Source: Akkermansiaceae bacterium UBA5689 (lineage in GTDB: Bacteria > Verrucomicrobiota > Verrucomicrobiia > Verrucomicrobiales > Akkermansiaceae). From it: 21,086 nt of DNA. The stretch is taken from positions 2,390 through 23,475 of the forward strand of contig DIHT01000052.1 in assembly GCA_002420305.1 (NCBI GenBank), read 5' to 3'. The position numbers were made by a program, and so were the translations under genes. The notes beneath the pieces are model-generated. The model was given only the letters and a program-made list of their open reading frames with translations, did not search any database and was not told the DNA's origin. Shown here in pieces: positions 14,677 through 21,086 of this stretch (position 1 is the first letter of the stretch; each line of letters begins with the position of its first letter).

Positions 14677-17049
14677 TTACTTCCTCAGAAGCTCCAGTCT
14701 CTTCTCAAGCTGCTGCAGTTTACCCTTCACACTCCGGAGCTCTTCCAGAACTTCGTCCAGTTCCTTGTCTCGTTTGTTACCCTGATCGGACGGGGCAGGA
14801 TCGGAGGGCAGCTCCGCCACTGGTGGCTCGGCAGGCTTCTTGGCATCCAGCTCGTCCACAGATGAAAGCAACTTGCGGATGTCCGAGGCGGGAATGGCCA
14901 GAGTTTTCACGCGCCCAGCCCGGGAAACATTAATTCCAATACAGCGACCCTGAAGATCCAGCAGGGGACCTCCGCAGACCACAGGAGAAATTGGCATGTC
15001 GTGCTGCAAAGCCAGCGGAAAGCCCGATAACCTTTCCGACAAGGGACCACTCATCTCGTTCATTCTTCTAAACCTGTCAGAACTCTGCTCCTGAGGGCGG
15101 GCGGCAAGCTTCACCTTGACCTTGTCCACCTTTTCCCCTCGCTGGTAGGTGAATTCTACTTTGTCCCCCGCGCGATATGTCCGGATCTTGCTTCCAAAGG
15201 CAAATGGGTCCTGGAGGGCTATCCCGTCGACATGCGTGATAACATCGTTTGCCTGCAAGCCCGCTTCTTCTGCCGGGCTCCCATTGACAATGCGGACAAT
15301 TTCGACTCCATTTTCACCCTCTCCAGCCTGAATTCCAAGGAACCCAATCTCGCCCAGGGCCCGTGGCAGCACACTCACCAAACCAATCCCAAGGGGAGCC
15401 CCATCCGGATCCGGTGAGGTCAGCAATGTTCCTATCGGGGATTTTTTCTTCCCCACCCACTTCACTGGCTCCAATCCTTCCGGTGAACCTTGATACAAAG
15501 CGAGATCACGCTTCGGAAATCGCTTAATGAGCTTGAGAGACATTGGTCCCTCTTCGCCCTTGCGTGACACTTCCCCTTCGAGCGTCTCGACATTCTTGGT
15601 TAGAATATGGCCCTTGTCAGAAACGACAGTTCCAAGGGCGGCGGGTTTTCCATTCACCCCTACTGACACGACTGAGCGCGCTGCTTTACTGGTCACTGGC
15701 TGAAGCGACTTCATCGCAGACGCGAAGAAATCATCTGGCCCGCTCTGGATCTCCATCTCGAGCATATCGCGGAGGGCTTCCGGACCGATTGAATCCGCCA
15801 TCTCCCGCAGGGCCTTCTCGAGTTCGGCCATCCCCCCGAGTTTTTTCAGATCTTCCTCATCCAAATCCAGATTGCCCCTGCGCAGTGATTCCCTGAGTAG
15901 CTTTTCAAGATCCAGCCCAGCGCCCTGTTCCTTGTCTTCTTCCGCTTCGCTCTCTTCGCTCTCCTCGCCAGGCTGGGCTGGCTCCTCGGCCGCGTCTTCT
16001 TCCTCATCGGTTTCTTCCTCACTAGGCGGAGAACCGAGAAGGTCGCCCAGACGAGCCAGCTTTACCTTGACCTCATTTTTCTCGCCCCCCCTCCGGTAGG
16101 AGATCTGCAAAGTATCGCCAGAATCATACTCTCCGACAACTTCAATCAGCTGCTCCGGACTGTCGACGGCTTCTCCGTTAATTGCCCCAACGATATCTCC
16201 AGCCTGTAAGCCGGCTTTTTCTGCTGGTGAATTTTCCATTACTCCCTCCAGTGACACCCCGCCACCCTCGGCCGGACCAGCCAAATTGATTCCAAGGACC
16301 GGGCGCTCAGGATCGACCTGTTGCTCCCCTCCTGCGAAACGCGCGCCGGTCCGCTTCCCTGCAATCATCTCATCCCAACTCCCAAGGAATACTCCAATGG
16401 GAACATGCCTGTTTTCGCTGAGAGTTGACCCAATGTTGGAATGAATTCCTATCACCTCACCCTTCAAGTCAAAGAGAGGCCCACCAGAATCCCCCCCGAC
16501 CACCGCACAGTCCGTAGTAACAAACTGCCCGTTACCTAGTACCCGGCCGAGTCGCACTGGCGGAGACCGCATCGAATCAAAGCCTCCAGGGTGACCGAAT
16601 GCTACACACCACTCATTCCGCAGAAGACCCTTGCTGTCTCCCACCTTCACGAAAGGGTAACTCCCCTCTTCGGTAATCCGAACCATGGCAGCATCTCTGT
16701 CATAATCTCCACCGAGTTTTTCAGCCTTCACCCGCTTTCCGTCAGGAAAAATGACGATCACATCGTCCGAGAGGGCCGCCACCACATGAGCTGCGGTCAG
16801 GACTAATCCCTCTTCACTGACGATCACCCCACTTCCTGCTCCACCGCCCCCGGTCGAAACGAGAGAAACCGTAGCCGCTGCACTCCTATCCGAGAGAGCG
16901 ACCAACTTCTTGCTCAGCTTCCGGAGATCGGCCAACCCGTCCACTAAAGGAGCGACCTCCATTTCTTGGCCGGTAGCGGGAACGGAGGACCCGATCGTGA
17001 GAAGAGCCGCCAGCGAGAGGGCGACCAGGGATTTAAGATTAATCTTCAT
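14677..17049 (-). CDS. HtrA/Deg-like serine protease with two PDZ domains and a degenerate second protease domain
   Basis: 790 residues from the ATG at 17049, which gives a clean signal peptide (1-28); an in-frame ATG at 17097 would add 16 residues in front of it. Domain 1 is a trypsin-like protease (about 50-230) with an intact triad: H88 (LTAAHV), D119 (YDRDAA) and S188 (GGDSGGP). PDZ1 is at about 250-333. An acidic, Glu/Ser-rich linker (341-376) and a helical part follow. Residues 447-560 resemble the first half of a second protease domain, but the His position holds Val (LTKNVET) and only D515 is kept. PDZ2 follows (about 570-648), and then the missing second half of the protease fold (676-727), where QHDMPISPVVCGGPL has C692 in place of Ser. 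The C-terminus (757-790) is a coiled coil. It is probably a periplasmic quality-control protease; the second unit is likely a binding or regulatory pseudoprotease. Confidence 0.9.
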   Translation of the reverse strand: MKINLKSLVALSLAALLTIGSSVPATGQEMEVAPLVDGLADLRKLSKKLVALSDRSAAATVSLVSTGGGGAGSGVIVSEEGLVLTAAHVVAALSDDVIVIFPDGKRVKAEKLGGDYDRDAAMVRITEEGSYPFVKVGDSKGLLRNEWCVAFGHPGGFDSMRSPPVRLGRVLGNGQFVTTDCAVVGGDSGGPLFDLKGEVIGIHSNIGSTLSENRHVPIGVFLGSWDEMIAGKRTGARFAGGEQQVDPERPVLGINLAGPAEGGGVSLEGVMENSPAEKAGLQAGDIVGAINGEAVDSPEQLIEVVGEYDSGDTLQISYRRGGEKNEVKVKLARLGDLLGSPPSEEETDEEEDAAEEPAQPGEESEESEAEEDKEQGAGLDLEKLLRESLRRGNLDLDEEDLKKLGGMAELEKALREMADSIGPEALRDMLEMEIQSGPDDFFASAMKSLQPVTSKAARSVVSVGVNGKPAALGTVVSDKGHILTKNVETLEGEVSRKGEEGPMSLKLIKRFPKRDLALYQGSPEGLEPVKWVGKKKSPIGTLLTSPDPDGAPLGIGLVSVLPRALGEIGFLGIQAGEGENGVEIVRIVNGSPAEEAGLQANDVITHVDGIALQDPFAFGSKIRTYRAGDKVEFTYQRGEKVDKVKVKLAARPQEQSSDRFRRMNEMSGPLSERLSGFPLALQHDMPISPVVCGGPLLDLQGRCIGINVSRAGRVKTLAIPASDIRKLLSSVDELDAKKPAEPPVAELPSDPAPSDQGNKRDKELDEVLEELRSVKGKLQQLEKRLELLRK

Positions 17050-17335
17050 TCTGGAGGTAAGGTGCTGTTTGTGCGCGATCCGGGTAGTAGCCCACAAGGA
17101 TCAAGCGTCGTGAACGCCCGATTCTGTTGACAATAGATTTCCAATTCTCTCCGGCGTCAACTGATGGTTCGGGCAGATTTGACCAAAACCAGTTAAAATT
17201 GAGGCTTTTAATACAAAAAATTGCCCCCGGACTTCTTTCTCCCGCCGGAATCAGGTTGCACTCTGAGCTTTCGGTCCTCTTGCTCAAATGGTCAAAAGCC
17301 TTGCCCCCTGCTGACAATCACGCAACCTCCGCGCC
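17050..17335. promoter_or_regulatory. Divergent intergenic region between the HtrA-like and ABC-F genes
   Basis: 286 bases separating two divergent starts, so it should hold promoters for both. A markedly AT-rich patch lies at 17190-17222, which is unusual for this sequence and fits a promoter. I could not identify a convincing -35/-10 pair on either strand; TTGACA at 17127-17132 has no matching -10 element at normal spacing. Confidence 0.35.
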
Positions 17336-19318
17336 GTGCTGGCCATTCAGCAACTCCGCGTAGAAGTCGGAGCCCGTGTCCTGTTTGACGGGCTCTCTTT
17401 CGTTTTGGGTAAGGAAGACAGGATTTCCTTTGCTGGACCCAACGGTGCCGGAAAATCCACTCTGATGAAATGTCTCGCCGGGGTGATCGAGCCGAATGCC
17501 GGTCAAATTACCCGCCCGAAAGGCCACCGAACCGGTTATCTACCGCAGGACGGAATCCACCTGTCCGGTCATTCTCTCTGGGACGAGGCAGAATCGGCAT
17601 TTGCGGAGGCCAGGCAGCTACAGCGTGAAATCGAACAAAACTCCGCACAACTCAACGATCTGGAGCCGGGCGCTTCCTCCTACTCGGATCTTCTTCAGAA
17701 AATCGGAGAGTTGGAACTAAGTCTCGAGCACTTTGATCCAAGCAGGATCAAACCGCGAATCGAATCTGTCCTTGGTGGGCTTGGTTTTCAGCGGGATGAC
17801 TTCCAACGTGACTGCGGGGAATTCTCCGGTGGCTGGCAGATGCGAATCGCAATGGCCAAACTCTTTCTGCAGGAGCCCGATGCCCTCCTTCTCGACGAGC
17901 CCACCAACCATTTGGACGTAGACGCGCAGCGCTGGATGGAATCCTTTCTGCGAGACTACAAGGGGACGATCGCAATCATTTCACATGATCGCTCACTTCT
18001 TGATGAACTGACAACCCGAACCATAGCATTTGAGCGCGGACAGGCCGCTGAATATGCGGGAAATTATTCCTTCTTCGTAAAAGAATCCGCCCTGCGCCGC
18101 GAAATTCTCGAAAAACAATACCGGGCGCAACAGCGCGAGATCGACAAGACCGAACGCTGGATCAACCGCTTCCGCGCCAAGAACACAAAAGCCTCTCAGG
18201 TTCAGAGCCGAATCAAGCAACTCGAGAAGATGGAGCGAATCGTACTCGAGGAAGAAGAAGGGGCCATGAACTTCACCTTCCCCCCTCCTCCCCCAAGTGC
18301 TCACTGCGTGGCTAAAATCGAGGGAGGCGCTCAGCGCTATGGTAGCCTGACTGTCTTTGAGGACTTTGACTTTGAGATAACAAGAAGTCAGAAAATTGCG
18401 GTCGTTGGCCCAAACGGGGCTGGAAAATCCACATTTTGCCGGATGATTACCGGGAAGGAATCCCCCGCCGATGGCTGCCTCGAACTGGGATCGAAAGTCC
18501 TTCCCTCCTTTTTCTCGCAGACACATGCCGATGAGCTAGATCCCGGACAAACGGTCCTTCAGACCGTTGAGGCAGCCGCAAGCCGGGAAAACATGTCCCA
18601 CGTGCGTAACCTTCTCGGATGCTTCCTCTTCCGGGGGGACGATGTTTTCAAACAGGTTGGGATCCTCTCAGGCGGCGAGCGCTCACGCGTAGCACTAGTT
18701 CAGATGCTCGTCCGACCTGCCAACTTCCTCATTCTTGACGAACCCACCAACCATCTCGATATGCAGTCACAGGAGGTCCTGCAGGACGCTCTGACTCAAT
18801 ATCCCGGCACCATCATCATTGTCTCTCACAACCGTTCATTTCTGGATCCGGTTGTGGAGCGCACCCTTGAATTCAGGCAGGGAAAACAGCCAAGGCTCTA
18901 CCATGGGAACCTGAGCTATTATCTGGACAAGGTAGCAGAAGATGAGACCCGCGGGAGTAATTCCAGCACAGCACCCGCTGGGGAGGGAGCCGCTTCAACG
19001 AAGGAAGGGGCGCTGACAAGAAAAGAAGAACGACGCCGCGAAGCAAAAGTTCGCCAGCAAAGAAACCTCGTTCTCAAGCCACTCGAGGAGCGACTTGAAA
19101 AACTGGAGACCGCGATAACGGAATTCGAGGCTGCTAAGGAAACTCTCACGGAACACATGTCCAAGCCTGAGGTAGCAAGCGACCCCGAGGAGCTGCGAAA
19201 AACCAGTGAAGCCTTCCAAGCTGTTGGCGGTCAGCTTGAAAAGGCCTACAGTGAATGGTCTCAACTTTCCGACGAAGTCGAGACCATGCGGAGCAAGCTC
19301 GAAGCCACCAATCTCTGA
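17336..19318 (+). CDS. ABC-F family ATPase (translation factor type)
   Basis: 660 residues with two ABC domains and no membrane segments, the ABC-F layout (Uup/YheS/Ettα group). Domain 1 has Walker A GPNGAGKST (34-42), signature FSGGW (163-167) and Walker B LLLDEPTNHLD (184-194). The inter-domain linker (about 240-315), with ERWINRFRAKNTKASQVQSR, is the helical arm that contacts P-site tRNA in known members. Domain 2 has GPNGAGKST (358-366), LSGGE (444-448) and LILDEPTNHLD (465-475). The C-terminal 100 residues form a charged coiled coil, as in Uup and YheS. These proteins bind the ribosomal E-site and rescue or regulate stalled translation; some give antibiotic resistance. The start is GTG, preceded by CCTCC as in the SDR gene. 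It faces the TonB-like gene with five bases between stop codons. Confidence 0.93.
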   Translation: MLAIQQLRVEVGARVLFDGLSFVLGKEDRISFAGPNGAGKSTLMKCLAGVIEPNAGQITRPKGHRTGYLPQDGIHLSGHSLWDEAESAFAEARQLQREIEQNSAQLNDLEPGASSYSDLLQKIGELELSLEHFDPSRIKPRIESVLGGLGFQRDDFQRDCGEFSGGWQMRIAMAKLFLQEPDALLLDEPTNHLDVDAQRWMESFLRDYKGTIAIISHDRSLLDELTTRTIAFERGQAAEYAGNYSFFVKESALRREILEKQYRAQQREIDKTERWINRFRAKNTKASQVQSRIKQLEKMERIVLEEEEGAMNFTFPPPPPSAHCVAKIEGGAQRYGSLTVFEDFDFEITRSQKIAVVGPNGAGKSTFCRMITGKESPADGCLELGSKVLPSFFSQTHADELDPGQTVLQTVEAAASRENMSHVRNLLGCFLFRGDDVFKQVGILSGGERSRVALVQMLVRPANFLILDEPTNHLDMQSQEVLQDALTQYPGTIIIVSHNRSFLDPVVERTLEFRQGKQPRLYHGNLSYYLDKVAEDETRGSNSSTAPAGEGAASTKEGALTRKEERRREAKVRQQRNLVLKPLEERLEKLETAITEFEAAKETLTEHMSKPEVASDPEELRKTSEAFQAVGGQLEKAYSEWSQLSDEVETMRSKLEATNL

Positions 19319-19323
19319 CCTTA

Positions 19324-20145
19324 TCACTGCAGGGAAAACCGGAAGGGGACATGCACCCGCGAACTTACCGGCTTTCCGTTCTTTATCGCCGGAGAAAAAG
19401 ACCAGCGCTTTACGGCTGCGATCGCTGTGGAATCAAGCAAAGGGCTTCCGGAAGAGTTAAGTACACGAACGGACCCAACACGTCCCCGACTGCCAATCTG
19501 GACGTCCAGCATCACTCGCCCCTCTACCTTGTCTCGCCGGGCAGTCCGCGGGTAATCTGGCTGGTAGCGCCGAAGAACCCGAGCAGGCTGGGACGGTCCC
19601 CTGACTGGAATCGCGTCAGGGACAGAGCGGGTCTGGCTTCGGGCTTTCGGCTTTGATTCGGATTGCGGAGGGTCGGCGACTTTCTTTCTGAGAGGACTCG
19701 AGCCTTCAGGATCAAGCTCCACAAGAATACCCGAATCATAAGGCTCGACCTGATCCAGGGGTGGCTCAGGCCCACGAGGGATCTCGGCCTGAACAGCTGG
19801 CACAGGAATCGGAATTATAAGCTGGGGAGCGACCGGAGGCGTCCTGGTCAAAGAGGGGCTCTCAGGCACCACCTCTTCATCGACCTCCGACTTGTCCAGC
19901 AAGCGGGTGATGCCGATGACCGGAGCATCGAATTCCGGCTCCACCAGAATCCCGGGAAGGATCCAGGAGTGTAGCCCCACTGTAGCAAGACTGAGAGCCG
20001 CGGAAGCAATGAGCGACGAGAGCCAGAATGGGAAAGGCCGAGCCTCACACGATTTGATCGGCTTGCTCTCTACAAGGTTCAGGTCCACCGGCTTACTCTT
20101 GTCCCGGCCGAACCAGCCATCAGGATGTGGAGACGGGCAACTCAC
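19324..20145 (-). CDS. TonB-like protein (energy transducer C-terminal domain)
   Basis: 273 residues with a GTG start. A short cytoplasmic N-terminus is followed by one membrane helix (about 39-64), a long Pro/Glu/Arg-rich periplasmic linker (about 70-185) and a C-terminal TonB domain (about 190-273), with the characteristic YQPDYPRTARRDKVEGRV and the conserved AVKRWSFSPA segment. TonB spans the periplasm and passes energy from ExbB/ExbD to outer-membrane receptors; no ExbB, ExbD or receptor gene is in the window, so the partner is unknown. The start is supported by an in-frame stop 21 bases upstream and the position of the membrane helix. It follows the cut gene at the right edge by 86 bases on the same strand and may be co-transcribed with it. 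Confidence 0.88.
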   Translation of the reverse strand: MSCPSPHPDGWFGRDKSKPVDLNLVESKPIKSCEARPFPFWLSSLIASAALSLATVGLHSWILPGILVEPEFDAPVIGITRLLDKSEVDEEVVPESPSLTRTPPVAPQLIIPIPVPAVQAEIPRGPEPPLDQVEPYDSGILVELDPEGSSPLRKKVADPPQSESKPKARSQTRSVPDAIPVRGPSQPARVLRRYQPDYPRTARRDKVEGRVMLDVQIGSRGRVGSVRVLNSSGSPLLDSTAIAAVKRWSFSPAIKNGKPVSSRVHVPFRFSLQ

Positions 20146-20231
20146 AGTTTCGACTGGAATGGTGGCTTAGCCTCATGATCACCGTCAACAAGGAAGCGCT
20201 AGCAACACCCTGATGAGCAATTTCTATCCTT

Positions 20232-21086
20232 TCATGTGGGCAACTCTGGTTCATCTGGGACTTGAAGCTCTGCCTCAGATGGACGTGGGGAGCCAGGGGG
20301 AAGATTCTCTGTATCCAAATTCTCCTCTGCCTGCTTTGCCGTGCCCGACTTCTGCTCACTCTGTTCACAGGGCTCAGCCAGATCTCCAGACTGCTTAACT
20401 TCATCCTCTGAGGTACCTTTCGAGGACTCCGTGGGGTCCGTCTCACCGGAGGGCTCTGGGAGTTTGCTTTTTCTTTGCTTGCCGGATTTTTCTTCCGGGA
20501 CAGACCTTTCGAGCTCAGCGCCGCCTCCCTTGGTTTCCTTTTTGGCCCGGTGGATGGTACTGTCCGCCATCAGGAGGAGGTAGCCCTGATTGAGTAACCA
20601 ATGCAGGTCATGATACCAGTCCGCCTTATTGTTATCATTGATTCCCTCCGGAAGCACATCCTTCCAAAGAAGCTCCAACTTCCGGCCCGAATGTGTTGTG
20701 ACCCAGTTGAGCAGCGTCAGAGGGCGGTCTGCAATGACGATCTCCTCTGGCACTGGATGGGGCCGTGAGGGCCCAGCCTTCAACTTCCGCTTCCACTTAA
20801 AGACTGCCACATGGCGTCCGGAAAGTTGCCGACAAAGAATAGGGGTCAATTTACCGGGATACCGGCGCTCCTCTGCCACGGTATGTCTCAGAAGAGTCAG
20901 CAGTCCAGGGGACAACAAATTGCCTTTGATATTCCCACCAACCCAGGCCCGGCTGGTTTCTTGAAAAGCCTGCTCAAAATGGTGCTCAACAAAATGTCTC
21001 TCCACCTCTTTGGGACCCTCCAGACAAGGGGCCTGCTGCTCTGGAGGAAGTTCTGGCGTAATTTCTGCAGTTTCCGCTGTTTCCGC
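20232..21086 (-). CDS. Unrecognised protein with acidic disordered tail, 5' partial
   Basis: The frame is open to the right window edge, so the N-terminus is missing and 284 residues are visible; a GTG at 21005 is a possible internal start but is not favoured. From the edge, about 25 residues are low-complexity (Ala/Glu/Thr/Pro). Residues 28-180 look folded, with several tryptophans and segments such as TLLRHTVAEERRYPGKLTPIL and YHDLHWLLNQGYLLLMADS; the latter resembles a winged-helix ending, but this is a weak impression. The last ~100 residues are Glu/Ser/Lys/Pro-rich with no hydrophobic core, so probably disordered. I do not recognise the family. No signal peptide can be judged because the start is absent. 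It precedes the TonB-like gene on the same strand. Confidence 0.7.
   Translation of the reverse strand, partial: AETAETAEITPELPPEQQAPCLEGPKEVERHFVEHHFEQAFQETSRAWVGGNIKGNLLSPGLLTLLRHTVAEERRYPGKLTPILCRQLSGRHVAVFKWKRKLKAGPSRPHPVPEEIVIADRPLTLLNWVTTHSGRKLELLWKDVLPEGINDNNKADWYHDLHWLLNQGYLLLMADSTIHRAKKETKGGGAELERSVPEEKSGKQRKSKLPEPSGETDPTESSKGTSEDEVKQSGDLAEPCEQSEQKSGTAKQAEENLDTENLPPGSPRPSEAELQVPDEPELPT

Noticed and set aside
17127..17132. TTGACA as a -35 element
   Set aside because: No TATAAT-like sequence at 16-18 bases downstream (the region reads CTCCGG).
17039..17317. Minus-strand 92-codon frame filling the gap before the HtrA-like gene, overlapping it by 11 bases
   Set aside because: Position is suggestive of a small upstream gene, but composition looks non-coding, it crosses the AT-rich promoter-like patch, and no motif is visible. 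Conservation in relatives would be needed to revive it.

Overview
The window (about 21 kb, moderately GC-rich) reads like a piece of a Verrucomicrobiota chromosome, probably from a marine or polysaccharide-degrading member. Planctomycetota or Lentisphaerota are possible alternatives. This rests on several S1-type sulfatases, one fused to an SGNH hydrolase, on an HtrA-like protease with extra PDZ and degenerate protease modules, on exported low-complexity proteins, and on start codons that mostly lack a Shine-Dalgarno sequence. No 16S rRNA, tRNA, transposase, phage gene or CRISPR array was seen, so the assignment is inference.

Layout. 1-6000 (+): the 3' part of a sulfatase/SGNH-hydrolase fusion, a small exported protein with Gly-Trp repeats, an exported phospholipase D-like enzyme, a complete Cys-type sulfatase with a Tat-like signal, and an exported Glu-rich coiled-coil protein ending in nine Glu-His-Asp/Glu repeats. 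6086-12305 (+): a catabolic and transport set made of an altronate dehydratase (UxaA/GarD)-family enzyme, an SDR dehydrogenase, and the binding lipoprotein, double ATPase and permease of a CUT2 (ribose/galactose-type) sugar ABC importer. 12533-13120 (-): a rhomboid protease. 13231-14658 (+): GluQRS (glutamyl-queuosine tRNA synthetase) followed by a cyclophilin. 14677-17049 (-): a 790-residue HtrA-like protease. 17336-19318 (+): an ABC-F ATPase. 19324-20145 (-): a TonB-like protein. 20232-21086 (-): an unrecognised protein cut by the window edge.

How the genes may work together: the left half suggests removal of sulfate and perhaps acyl esters from an external glycan, then uptake of a monosaccharide or sugar acid by the ABC importer and oxidation/dehydration by the SDR and the UxaA-family enzyme. 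A UxaA-like dehydratase beside an SDR also occurs in the non-phosphorylating L-fucose pathway of Campylobacter jejuni, so a deoxysugar or sugar acid from a sulfated glycan is a reasonable hypothesis; the substrate cannot be read from the sequence. The right half is mostly housekeeping and envelope functions in alternating orientation.

No clearly new multi-gene system could be demonstrated. The most unusual items are the HtrA-like protein, in which a PDZ domain appears to lie inside a second, catalytically degenerate trypsin-like domain with Ser replaced by Cys; the Glu/His tandem-repeat exported protein; the sulfatase-SGNH fusion; and a hairpin that would cover the probable ribosome-binding region of the UxaA-family gene.
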